From Gammaproteobacteria bacterium (GTDB taxonomy: Bacteria; Pseudomonadota; Gammaproteobacteria; SG8-11), in the NCBI GenBank assembly GCA_016200445.1, contig JACQEQ010000098.1, positions 1 through 14,329 of the forward strand: a DNA stretch of 14,329 nt, in the 5' to 3' direction. Below are positions 1 through 6,751 of this stretch, in pieces (the stretch's first letter is position 1; each line of letters opens with the position of its first letter). The translations under genes were made by a program, and so were the position numbers. The notes beneath the pieces are model-generated. The model was given only the letters and a program-made list of their open reading frames with translations. It ran no database searches and had not been told where the DNA came from.

Positions 1-1
1 T

Positions 2-187
2 ATTGTCCAAATTTTAGATAATGGTGAAGCCGATGGCTGCCCGATTGCCGGCAAGCTCGCGCTCTCCGGGAGCGTGGTCGGTACGGTGAAATTTACATCC
101 ACCGGCGGCGTTGAGATCGACAATGGCAGCGACGGCACGATAGATCAAACCTTCAAGAGCTGCGAGGACGCCAATATTTGTAGTTAA
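2..187 (+). CDS. C-terminal end of an unrecognised protein (partial at the left edge)
   Basis: Frame 2 is the only plus-strand frame open from the left edge; the other two stop within about 20 bases. It gives 61 residues ending in TAA at 185-187. The fragment is rich in Gly, Ser, Thr and Asp, with predicted beta-strand-like runs such as VGTVKFTSTGGVEID, and has three cysteines, two of them close to the C-terminus (SCEDANICS). That composition would suit an exported, possibly disulphide-bonded protein, but this is inference. A strong terminator 30 bases downstream supports a real 3' gene end. I do not recognise the family, and the start lies outside the window. Confidence 0.6.
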   Translation: MVQILDNGEADGCPIAGKLALSGSVVGTVKFTSTGGVEIDNGSDGTIDQTFKSCEDANICS

Positions 188-217
188 CTGCATTTAGACA
201 TTCATTTTTGTACTGCC

Positions 218-249
218 ACAGGCCCTGAGCGATCGGGGCCTGTTTTTTT
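218..249 (+). terminator. Rho-independent terminator after the left-edge gene
   Basis: A perfect 8-bp stem, ACAGGCCC paired with GGGCCTGT, encloses a 10-base loop and runs directly into a T tract (seven T counting the last stem base). It lies 30 bases after the stop codon of the partial plus-strand gene. No T tract exists on the other strand, so it should act only for rightward transcription and not for the leftward TraB-like pseudogene ending at 264. Confidence 0.9.
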
Positions 250-263
250 GTCCGGGCTAAATA

Positions 264-943
264 TCAATACATGGCACTGACGTGGTAGCCCGCCTTTTCC
301 AACAGCCGTAACAGCCCATGATCTCCCGGCAAGTGCAGTGCGCCCACCGCAACAAACGCCTTGCCTTCTTTCAAACGCGGCGCCATGCGTTCGAGCATGC
401 GCAGATTGCGCGCGTCGATCAGCTCGGCGATTAGTTTCTGTTCCAATTTTGAATCGTCGGATGCGGTGTATTTATCATTGAGAACGCGGCATCGAGAAAC
501 ACGCCGGTTTTCGCAGGCGGCATGCTCAACGTCAGAAAAATCGCCCAGGGTTTAAACGACGGCAACATCATCTCGGGCACTTCATGCTGTGCCATCAGCG
601 GCACAATTTTATTGTATAGCTCGTTACCTAATACTGTTTTCAAATTGCGGCCATCGCTGAACACCATCGCTTGCGCAGTCTCGCTTATTGCCTGTGTATC
701 GAGCACTACTTCCATGGTGAAGATGCTGCTGCCATCGAAAGCGCGCTGCACTTCTGGGGCGATTTTCAACACGCGCGCATCTTCGGAATGCATGGTGCCC
801 AGCAGAAAACTGGGTTTCACACCGTCGCGTTCGATTTTCCACAACAACCCTTTTTGCTCGGCGGCAACGGCCTGAGCACACACCAGTGCAGCGCACCACA
901 AACCCAAAATCACGGCAAATGTATGTCGTCTACAATGCAACAT
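264..943 (-). pseudogene. TraB/GumN family protein gene, disrupted by internal deletion and frameshift
   Basis: The intact ancestor would be a secreted TraB/GumN-family protein, a family of putative metal-dependent peptidase-like proteins of poorly defined function. ATG at 943 is preceded by GAGGGG and opens a signal peptide with a hydrophobic run at residues 9-28 ending in AVAA. The family's N-terminal LLGTMH motif is at residues 47-52. The first frame is normal to about Asp151 (TGVFLD), then reads 19 unrelated residues to a stop at 431. The family C-terminus continues in another frame from about 485 down to 264, with ERMAPRLKEG and VAVGALHLPG clearly present. In family members I recall, several dozen residues (about 60) separate these two blocks, so a segment has been lost near 470-493 with a net frame change. 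It diverges from rnt across 91 bases. Confidence 0.8.
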
Positions 944-1034
944 CGTTTGAATCCCCTCAGTGAATAAGCGCGCGCGTTTCACAATCGAAAACGCCGCGTC
1001 GCTAATTGAACCTCGATCGATTATCCTTACCACT

Positions 1035-1667
1035 ATGTCGTACGTATACGAAAAGCCTGTAATCTCAAAACGCTTTCGCGGTTTTCTACCGGTGGTTATC
1101 GACGTGGAAACTGCGGGCTTCAATGCGCAAACCGATGCGTTGCTAGAAATAGCTGCCATTACCCTACGCATGGGCGAGCGCGGTACGCTGCACATCGCGG
1201 AAAAAATTTCCTGCCACGTGCGGCCGTTCGAGGGCGCAAATCTTGACGAAGCGGCGTTGGCGTTCAACAAGATCGACCCCTATCACCCGTTTCGCATGGC
1301 TGTGCATGAGTCCGAAGCGCTACAACGCGTGTTCGACCCGGTCCGCAAGGCGGTGCGCGAGACCAATTGCTCGCGTGCGATCTTAGTCGGCCACAATCCG
1401 TTTTTCGATTTGGGTTTTTTAAAAGCAGCGGTGGAACGCACGCGTATCACCGAAAATCCATTCCATTCGTTCTCGACATTTGACACCGCGACACTGGGTG
1501 GTTTGGTCTATGGGCAGACGGTGTTGTCACGCGCCGTGCGCGCTGCCGGTTTGGAATGGGACGAAGCGCAAGCGCACTCCGCACTGTACGACGCCGAGCG
1601 CACCGCGCAACTGTTCTGCACCATCGTGAATAAAATCGGCCTGCCGCAACCGCTCGAATTCGACTAA
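1035..1667 (+). CDS. rnt: Ribonuclease T (DEDDh 3'-5' exoribonuclease)
   Basis: RNase T trims the 3' ends of tRNA, 5S and 23S rRNA and other stable RNAs in the cytoplasm and takes part in tRNA end turnover. The 210-residue product has all DEDDh residues: Asp23 and Glu25 in DVETAG, Asp125 in HNPFFD, His181 in HSALYDAE and Asp186. These match the E. coli RNase T numbering as I recall it, which is the main reason for choosing ATG 1035. An in-frame GTG at 960 would add 25 residues unlike the family and would cross the promoter region of the divergent TraB-like gene. No clear Shine-Dalgarno is visible before 1035. In Pseudomonas, rnt and grxD lie a few genes apart, as I recall; here they are convergent neighbours. 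Confidence 0.95.
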   Translation: MSYVYEKPVISKRFRGFLPVVIDVETAGFNAQTDALLEIAAITLRMGERGTLHIAEKISCHVRPFEGANLDEAALAFNKIDPYHPFRMAVHESEALQRVFDPVRKAVRETNCSRAILVGHNPFFDLGFLKAAVERTRITENPFHSFSTFDTATLGGLVYGQTVLSRAVRAAGLEWDEAQAHSALYDAERTAQLFCTIVNKIGLPQPLEFD

Positions 1668-1691
1668 GGAACCTTTGATTAAACCGTCATT

Positions 1692-1757
1692 GCCGCCGTG
1701 CCCGCGAAGGCGGACATCCAGAAATTCCTGAATTCCCACTTTCGCGGGCACGACGGC
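1692..1757. repeat. Palindromic intergenic repeat (REP/MITE-like)
   Basis: Left arm 1692-1710 and right arm 1738-1757 are near-perfect inverted copies built on CCGTGCCCGCGAA; 17 of the first 19 positions match. The unit resembles the 'CGTCAT...CCCGCGAA...GCGG.CATCCAG' palindromes scattered through proteobacterial intergenic regions. It lies between rnt and the convergent grxD terminator, so it could also fold in the rnt 3' end. One copy in the window cannot prove it is repeated in the genome. Confidence 0.65.
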
Positions 1758-1794
1758 TGCTGATAAATTGTAATTATTCGGTGGCGCTCTAAAT

Positions 1795-1828
1795 AAAAAA
1801 GCCTCAATGGCGAGCCATCGAGGCTTTT
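1795..1828. terminator. Bidirectional terminator between rnt and grxD
   Basis: The stem GCCTCAATGG / CCATCGAGGC (one A-C mismatch) has the 4-base loop CGAG. It is flanked by six A on the left and four T on the right, so it can terminate from both sides, most strongly for the leftward grxD transcript. A second small hairpin, TGGGT-GCA-ACCCA at 1832-1844, lies between it and the grxD stop codon. Confidence 0.85.
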
Positions 1829-1849
1829 AGATGGGTGCAACCCAGTAAA

Positions 1850-2182
1850 TCAGGCAGTATTTGTTTGTTTAGCGACCGCGCCTTGCGTCATCTTCTGCAA
1901 CTCGCCTTTCTGATACAGCTCGAGAGTAATATCACAGCCGCCGATCAGTTCGCCGTTGATGTACACCTGCGGAAAGGTCGGCCAATCGGCAAACTTGGGG
2001 AGGGTTTCGTAAATCTCGGCGTCTTCCAGCACGTTCACGAATGCATACGGAACGCCGCAGGCTTTTAGCGCTTGGGATGCGCGGCTGGAAAAACCGCACA
2101 TCGGAAATTGGGGTGTGCCTTTCATAAACAGGATCACCGGATTGTCGTTCAAAAGTTTGCGGATACGCTCAGTCACATCCAT
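1850..2182 (-). CDS. grxD: Monothiol glutaredoxin, Grx4 family
   Basis: This is a cytoplasmic monothiol glutaredoxin of the Grx4/GrxD class, which binds a bridging [2Fe-2S] cluster with glutathione and works in iron-sulphur cluster transfer and iron homeostasis. The 110-residue product carries the family active site CGFS (Cys29 to Ser32) after the KGTPQFPMCGFS run. It also has the WPTFPQVYINGELIGGCDI block, which supplies the cis-Pro and GG(C)D glutathione-binding elements. Length matches the family. ATG at 2182 is preceded by GAGGTG at good spacing. The gene is followed by a strong hairpin terminator. It appears to be a single-gene unit; 171 bases separate it from the asnO-like gene upstream on the same strand, with no clear terminator or promoter between. 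Confidence 0.95.
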   Translation of the reverse strand: MDVTERIRKLLNDNPVILFMKGTPQFPMCGFSSRASQALKACGVPYAFVNVLEDAEIYETLPKFADWPTFPQVYINGELIGGCDITLELYQKGELQKMTQGAVAKQTNTA

Positions 2183-2352
2183 CGCAATTTCACCTCGATT
2201 ATCAATTACTTTGCGCTTTAACTTCCAACGCGGAGTAGAGAGTTTAGCCCGCCAATCCCGATAAAACTACACAAGATATACTGCGGGAATTAAACCGGGA
2301 TTTAAAGTGCAGCCGTAGTGAACAATTGTGGCAGCGGAGCTTGTCAGTTTGT

Positions 2353-4137
2353 TTACAACCGCGCGCCGTCCACGTTCACCTGCAGCCAGAACTCCAGCAG
2401 CGCCAGATGCCATAATTTGCTGCCTTGCAACGGCGTCATGTAGCGCTCGGGTGCGGCGAGTAATTGGTCAACATAGGCACGATTGAAAATACCACGCGCA
2501 CGACATGCGGGCGCATTCAGTACCTCGCGCATAAAATCCAAGAATTCGCCGCGCACGTATTTGAGCGCGGGCATCGGGAAATAGCCTTTGGGCCGGTCGA
2601 TCACGCCATCGGGAAGCAAGCCGCGCGCGATCACCTTGAGCACGTGCTTCCCACCGGACTTCAGCTTCAACTCCGGCGGCATCTGCGCTGCAAGCTCCAC
2701 CAATTCGTGATCCAGAAACGGCACGCGCGCTTCCAGGCCAAACGCCATGGTCATGTTGTCGACGCGCTTGACCGGGTCATCCACCAGCAAGGTCGTTGCA
2801 TCCATGCGCAGCACCCGGTCTATGAAGGTGCCGGCACCGGGGGCAGCCAGCAAGCGTTCGATCAGCGCGGCGGTGTGATCGGCACTGCGGTAATCAGGCG
2901 TGACCGTTTCAAAAAATTCGGCGTGACTGCGGTCAAAGTAGTGTTTTCGGAATTTGTCGAGATCGCTCCCTACTTCAGCATCCATCTGCGGATACCAGAA
3001 ATAACCGCCGAACACTTCGTCGGCGCCCTGCCCGCTTTGCACCACCTTGGCTTCGCGCGCCACACGCTCGGCCAGCAGGTAAAACGCCACCGCGTCCTGC
3101 GACACCATCGGCTCGGCCATTTGCGCCACGGCTTCCGGCAAGCGTGCCAGCACATCGCGATTGGGAATCGTGAACTTATGGTGCCGGGTTTTGAAATGCG
3201 CGACGACTTGATCCGAATACTCGAACTCGCTGCCTTTTTCTTCCGGTACATCTTCGAAGCCGATGGAAAACGTATGCAGATTGGTCACGTCGTGATCGGC
3301 CAGCAAACCGACCAGCAAACTGGAATCCAATCCCCCCGACAGCAATACGCCCACCGGCACGTCGGCGATCATTCGATGGCGGTCGACGGTTTCTTTGAGT
3401 TTGGCACGCAGCGCTTCAATCCAGTCAGCCTCGGAGCGCTCCTGTGCAGGACGTTGCGCTTGCAGTTGCCAATAGCGTTGCTCAGTCACCTGCCCGCGCC
3501 GATCAAATGTCAAGGTCGTCGCCGGCGCCAGCTTGCGCACACCGTTGAGGATGGTATGCGGCGCGGGCACCACGGCGTGCAGCGTGAATTGATAATGCAG
3601 TGCGATGGCGTCGACAGACGTATCCACGTCACCGGCGGCGAGCAATGCTTGCATATTGGAAGCAAAGCGCAAGCGCTTTGTGTCAAGACTGTAGTACAAC
3701 GGCTTGATGCCGAACCGGTCGCGCGCCAAAAACAAGCTACGCTGGTGCATGTCCCAAATCGCAAACGCGAACATTCCGCGCAGCTTTTCTACACAACCTG
3801 CGCCCCAGGCGTGATACGCCTTCAGCAACACCTCGGTGTCGCCATCGGAAAAAAAATGATAGCCCTTGGTCTGTAATTCCTTACGCAGCTCGGGATAGTT
3901 GTAGATGGTGCCGTTGAACACCAGCGCCAGCCCCAACTCCGCATCGACCATCGGCTGATTGGCACGCACCGACAAGTCAATCACCGCCAGGCGGCGATGG
4001 CCGAATGCCAAGACGCCATCGGAAAAACTGCCGCCGTGATCGGGACCACGCCGAGCCAGCTTGTCCATCATGCGGCTGACCGCCTGTAGGTCAGGCTGGC
4101 CACTGTCGAATTTCAGTTCACCGCAGATGCCGCACAT
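2353..4137 (-). CDS. asnO: Asparagine-synthetase-family amidotransferase, probable N-acetylglutaminylglutamine synthetase
   Basis: The 594-residue protein has the class II glutamine amidotransferase plus ATP-pyrophosphatase layout of AsnB. Cys2 is the nucleophile (MCGICGE), followed by RRGPD near 29-33, FNGTIYNYPELR at 74-85 and the ATP loop SGGLDSS at 267-273. Length and wording (MCGICGEL, NQPMVD, SDGDTEV, KAYHAWG) fit the AsnO enzymes of Pseudomonas and relatives (TIGR03104 type as I recall), which amidate N-acetylglutaminylglutamine to make the osmoprotectant dipeptide NAGGN. They fit less well to ordinary asparagine synthetase. The usual partners, a GNAT/ATP-grasp dipeptide synthase and an M42-type hydrolase, are not in this window. 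It follows the RluA-like gene by 49 bases and may be co-transcribed with it. Enzyme class is secure; exact substrate is inferred. Confidence 0.88.
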   Translation of the reverse strand: MCGICGELKFDSGQPDLQAVSRMMDKLARRGPDHGGSFSDGVLAFGHRRLAVIDLSVRANQPMVDAELGLALVFNGTIYNYPELRKELQTKGYHFFSDGDTEVLLKAYHAWGAGCVEKLRGMFAFAIWDMHQRSLFLARDRFGIKPLYYSLDTKRLRFASNMQALLAAGDVDTSVDAIALHYQFTLHAVVPAPHTILNGVRKLAPATTLTFDRRGQVTEQRYWQLQAQRPAQERSEADWIEALRAKLKETVDRHRMIADVPVGVLLSGGLDSSLLVGLLADHDVTNLHTFSIGFEDVPEEKGSEFEYSDQVVAHFKTRHHKFTIPNRDVLARLPEAVAQMAEPMVSQDAVAFYLLAERVAREAKVVQSGQGADEVFGGYFWYPQMDAEVGSDLDKFRKHYFDRSHAEFFETVTPDYRSADHTAALIERLLAAPGAGTFIDRVLRMDATTLLVDDPVKRVDNMTMAFGLEARVPFLDHELVELAAQMPPELKLKSGGKHVLKVIARGLLPDGVIDRPKGYFPMPALKYVRGEFLDFMREVLNAPACRARGIFNRAYVDQLLAAPERYMTPLQGSKLWHLALLEFWLQVNVDGARL

Positions 4138-4186
4138 GGTATGGATTTCGCTTTCAAGTTTGCCGGGAAGCTAATCATCGCACCTT

Positions 4187-5089
4187 TTATACCGGACGCA
4201 ATTGCTGCGGCGGCTCACACAGGATGACCAACGCATGCCCGCTGCGCGGATGGCGAAAACTCAACTCGGCGGAATGCAGTTGGTAACCCGGGTCGCCCGG
4301 CAATGCCTGCGAATCCGGCGCAGGCTGCCCACCGGACAGATACAACGGATCGCCCAGCAGCGGATGCCCGGCCGCCGCCAAGTGAATGCGAATCTGATGC
4401 GGCCGGCCGGTTTCAATACGCACGTCGCACAAGAATGAATCCGCACGACGTTCGAGCACATGCACCTGCGATAACGACGCTTTGCCCTCCGGCGTGGCCG
4501 CGTGTAATGAACCCAGCAACGCGTGCGGCACCGGCCCGATGGGCGCGGAGATTGTCATTTCATTCCACAGTGGCGATCCGCTCGCCAGCGCGCGGTAACG
4601 TTTACCGACGGCTTTGCTGGACCACTGCTGCATCAAATTCCTACTGGCGTGCGGATTGCGGGCGCACAACACCAAGCCCGATGTCCAACGCCCCAGGCGA
4701 TGCAACGGTGCTGCATCCGGCGCATACCGTTGCACTTGATGCAGCAGCGTTGATTGTAAAAACCCGGCCCCAGGCAACGTCGGCAACCCCGCAGGCTTCG
4801 CCACCGCGAGCAAATCCTCGTCTTCGTACACTACGGAAAACGAGCGCGGCGCATCCGGCTCGATCCACGGCGGACGCTGCCAGATCAGCTCACTGCCGCG
4901 CTGCAATATTGTTTCGGCATGTGCGGGCTGGGCGTCGATCAGCACCAAACCCGACAGAATATGTTCTGCCCACTGTGCAGAAGTAGAGTGACGGTAACGC
5001 TGACTGAGATACGCGAGCAAGGTTCGGCCTTCGGCATCCGGACCGATGCGTTCGCGGTATTCGCAGCCATCGTTTTGCAGTGTGTTCAT
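4187..5089 (-). CDS. RluA-family pseudouridine synthase homologue without the catalytic Asp
   Basis: The 300-residue protein has a weak S4-like N-terminal region (about 20-72) and an RluA/RluC/RluD-type catalytic domain: YEDEDLLAVAKPAGLP near 88-103, HRLGRWTSGL at 130-139, and the conserved GRPHQIRIH plus HPLLGDPLY. In active family members the signature is HRLDxxTSG, and its Asp attacks the target uridine. Here that position is Gly133, codon GGG, read directly from the sequence. The rest of the fold is well kept with no frameshift, so it is not a decayed gene. I recall RLGR-type relatives in plants and cyanobacteria, so this may be a known divergent subfamily. Start ATG 5089 was chosen over an in-frame TTG at 5095; no strong Shine-Dalgarno is visible. 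Activity is uncertain. Confidence 0.88.
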   Translation of the reverse strand: MNTLQNDGCEYRERIGPDAEGRTLLAYLSQRYRHSTSAQWAEHILSGLVLIDAQPAHAETILQRGSELIWQRPPWIEPDAPRSFSVVYEDEDLLAVAKPAGLPTLPGAGFLQSTLLHQVQRYAPDAAPLHRLGRWTSGLVLCARNPHASRNLMQQWSSKAVGKRYRALASGSPLWNEMTISAPIGPVPHALLGSLHAATPEGKASLSQVHVLERRADSFLCDVRIETGRPHQIRIHLAAAGHPLLGDPLYLSGGQPAPDSQALPGDPGYQLHSAELSFRHPRSGHALVILCEPPQQLRPV

Positions 5090-5146
5090 CAACAATGAAA
5101 GGGCTCGACCGGCGTTCTATTAAAAATGGTGGATTCTGGACGATAA

Positions 5147-5161
5147 TAACGCTAACCGTTA
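5147..5161. promoter_or_regulatory. Candidate higBA operator (inverted repeat)
   Basis: TAACG and CGTTA flank a 5-base spacer, ending 10 bases before the higB start codon. The position fits HigA autorepression, as is typical for type II toxin-antitoxin operons. It overlaps a -10-like GATAAT at 5142-5147; no convincing -35 is visible. HigA binding is inference. Confidence 0.4.
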
Positions 5162-5171
5162 CTATTCAGCC

Positions 5172-5453
5172 ATGATCAAAAGCTTCGGCGACAAGGAGAC
5201 ACAAAAAATAGCGAACGGGGAAGTTTCGCGACGGTTGCCGAAAGAGGTTCAACATCGGGCGAAAATGCGGCTCGACCGGGTGAGCGCTGCAGTCTCATTG
5301 GATGATTTGCGATTCCCTCCATCACACCGGCTGGAACCGCTCAAAGGCGACAGGAAAGGCCAATGGAGCGTTCGTATCAATGATCAATGGCGAATCTGCT
5401 TTGCATGGAAAGATGGGGACGCGTGGGATGTAGAAATTGTTGACTATCATTGA
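5172..5453 (+). CDS. higB: HigB toxin, RelE-like ribosome-dependent mRNA interferase
   Basis: HigB toxins bind the ribosome and cut mRNA during translation. The 93-residue product starts MIKSFGDKET and ends in the HigB signature: LKGDRKGQWSVRIN, then NDQWRICFAW, then VEIVDYH. Lys58, the arginines at 68 and 74, and the final Tyr92-His93 correspond to residues reported as important in Proteus HigB, allowing a one-residue offset. Length is normal for the family. Toxin precedes antitoxin, the reversed order characteristic of hig loci, with 12 bases between the genes. A short inverted repeat just upstream may be the operator. No truncation is visible, so the module should be functional. Confidence 0.95.
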   Translation: MIKSFGDKETQKIANGEVSRRLPKEVQHRAKMRLDRVSAAVSLDDLRFPPSHRLEPLKGDRKGQWSVRINDQWRICFAWKDGDAWDVEIVDYH

Positions 5454-5465
5454 AGAGGTAATGCC

Positions 5466-5765
5466 ATGGGCAAGCGTACGATACAACCGATTCACCCAGG
5501 GGAGCATCTCGCCGAAATTCTCGATGAGCTGAGCCTCAGCCAGTACCGGCTGGCGAAAGATATTGGCGTACCACCACGCCGCATTAATGAAATTATATTG
5601 GGTAAGCGCTCTATTACGGCAGATACCGCATTGCGGCTCGCGCGTTATTTCAACACGTCGGCGCAATATTGGTTGAATCTACAAACCCACTACGACCTCG
5701 AAGTTGCAACCGCCAGTCTCGGCAAGCGGCTCGAACGCGAAGTAAAGTCACGGATCGCGGCGTAA
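5466..5765 (+). CDS. higA: HigA antitoxin, XRE-type helix-turn-helix protein
   Basis: HigA neutralises HigB by direct binding and represses the operon. The 99-residue product opens with the family's HPGEHLAEILDE, has an XRE helix-turn-helix at about 23-62 (SQYRLAKDIGVPPRRINEII), and ends with the typical STSAQYWLNLQ-like dimer region (NTSAQYWLNLQTHYDLE). ATG 5466 has GAAGAGG at suitable spacing; the ATG at 5461 is out of frame. An inserted IS begins 36 bases after the stop codon, so no original terminator can be assigned. Confidence 0.95.
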   Translation: MGKRTIQPIHPGEHLAEILDELSLSQYRLAKDIGVPPRRINEIILGKRSITADTALRLARYFNTSAQYWLNLQTHYDLEVATASLGKRLEREVKSRIAA

Positions 5766-5794
5766 CGGGTAAGTAGAGACTTGCAGCGTATATG

Positions 5795-5801
5795 TTATTC
5801 A
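5795..5801 (+). repeat. Left target-site duplication of the IS
   Basis: TTATTCA directly precedes the left inverted repeat and is repeated exactly after the right one (6745-6751). If the terminal A/T pair is counted as part of the inverted repeats, the duplication shortens to TATTC (5 bases). Confidence 0.75.
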
Positions 5802-5813
5802 CTGATGTTACGC
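5802..5813 (+). repeat. IS left terminal inverted repeat
   Basis: CTGATGTTACGC here is the exact inverted complement of 6733-6744. The transposase stop codon (5808-5810) lies inside it. Confidence 0.85.
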
Positions 5814-6698
5814 AGCGCGCAGCGCCTGAAGCTCTCGATAGGCCTGCTGGGTTGCTTTGATATAGAGCTTCGCACGCAAGGCGAAGTGGTTGAGTTTGAG
5901 TTTTAGTTTCAAGCACTCCAGCTTGAACACGGCGTAGATCGACATGAACACATGATTGTTCTGAGTCGTGACGGTGCGTGTTGGCGACTTTGCCAGCGCC
6001 GCATTGGACTTCAATGATTTGTGAAACTCTTCCACTTTCCACCGTTTCTTGTAGATCGTAGTGACCTGCTCGCCATCGAGCGTCAGATCGCTGCATACCA
6101 AATTCAAAAGGCCCGTGCTGCCATCTTTGTTTGTAAAGACCTGGCGGACTAACAGCACTTCGTCGCCGAAGCCTTTGAGCCAACCGCGCACGGCTTGTTG
6201 ATCGGTTAACTGCAACGTATCGACACGCACAAAGCGGCCTTCTTTCTTGTCTTGTTCAGACAACGCAAACAACCGGTTGTCCTTTAACGCCGCGATGAAA
6301 TGCTTCTTTTTCTGCACGATAAATTCAAAGTTCTCCTTCGCCGCAAACCAGCTGTCCATCAGCACATAGCGAAATTTCAGCTGATTCGCGACGCAGGTCC
6401 CGATCATCGCGCGCATCTGCTCGTTCTTCGTGACCTCGCTGGCTCGCTTCACCTGCCGCGTCACCAGGTCGCAATACTGGGTCGGCTTTTTCACCACTTC
6501 AAACGCCACCGGGATCGACACCTCGCCGCTGTGGTACAGCGCGTTGAGCAGGTTGATCCCTTTCACTGACCGTCCTTTGCAATGATCAAAGTGCCAGCAC
6601 ATGACTTCGTTCTCATCCCCCGACAAGCCCGTCGCCGTCGCCGCGCCACTGCTGCTGATTAAGTAGTCCGTGTACAACTCAAGTTCTTCTCTTTTCAT
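5808..6698 (-). pseudogene. IS4-type DDE transposase with in-frame deletion of the first catalytic Asp
   Basis: The reading frame is 296 residues from ATG 6698; an upstream in-frame GTG at 6731 would lie in the IS end. The N-terminus (LELYTDYLISSSG, TATGLS at 21-26) matches members that I recall as about 350 residues long. It then jumps directly to GDENEVMCWHFDHCKGR. The missing part normally holds the target-recognition stretch and the IFDDT-type motif with the first Asp. Asp115 in YVLMDSWF is the second catalytic Asp. Tyr216, Arg219, Glu223 and Lys230 form a perfect Y-2-R-3-E-6-K signature. The frame is uninterrupted, so the deletion is a multiple of three. The product should be catalytically dead although it could still bind the IS ends; that last point is inference. 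Confidence 0.82.
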
Positions 6699-6732
6699 AC
6701 CACCAAAGGTAGACCACTTTTTTAAAAGCACC

Positions 6733-6744
6733 GCGTAACATCAG
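6733..6744 (-). repeat. IS right terminal inverted repeat
   Basis: GCGTAACATCAG is the exact inverted complement of 5802-5813. Confidence 0.85.
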
Positions 6745-6751
6745 TTATTCA
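6745..6751 (+). repeat. Right target-site duplication of the IS, containing the araC-like stop codon
   Basis: TTATTCA matches 5795-5801. Its last three bases, read on the minus strand, are the TGA stop codon of the AraC-family gene, so insertion duplicated the stop rather than removing it. Confidence 0.75.

Larger units (their letters stand above)
5802..6744 (-). mobile_element. 943-bp IS4-like insertion sequence, internally deleted and non-autonomous
   Basis: The element is bounded by perfect 12-bp inverted repeats and a 7-bp direct repeat, and holds a single minus-strand DDE transposase reading frame that fills almost its whole length. Intact ends with an exact target duplication indicate a single, fairly recent insertion. 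The transposase lacks about 60-70 codons including the first catalytic Asp, so the copy should not move by itself but could be mobilised by a full-length relative elsewhere in the genome. It landed between higBA and the 3' end of the araC-like gene without interrupting either reading frame. I assign it to the IS4 superfamily from the transposase only; no named IS is claimed. Confidence 0.87.

Noticed and set aside
960..1034. GTG 960 as the rnt start
   Set aside because: The added 25 residues are unlike RNase T, and ATG 1035 puts the catalytic residues at the E. coli positions.
944..1270. N-terminal extension of the TraB-like frame
   Set aside because: It is antisense to rnt, whereas ATG 943 has a Shine-Dalgarno and opens a good signal peptide.
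2183..2352. AATCCCG...CGGGATT inverted repeat in the grxD-asnO gap as a terminator
   Set aside because: The arms are only 7 bases with a loop of over 30 and no T tract; it is not convincing as a terminator or riboswitch.
2464..3876. A 470-codon open frame on the plus strand, antisense to the asnO-like gene
   Set aside because: The product is His/Arg/Gln-rich low-complexity sequence, as expected from the reverse of a coding frame, and the minus strand encodes a full known enzyme.
4303..4986. A 227-codon plus-strand open frame opposite the RluA-like gene
   Set aside because: The composition is dominated by Ala, Arg, Pro and Thr with no family features; it is a GC-driven shadow of the real gene.
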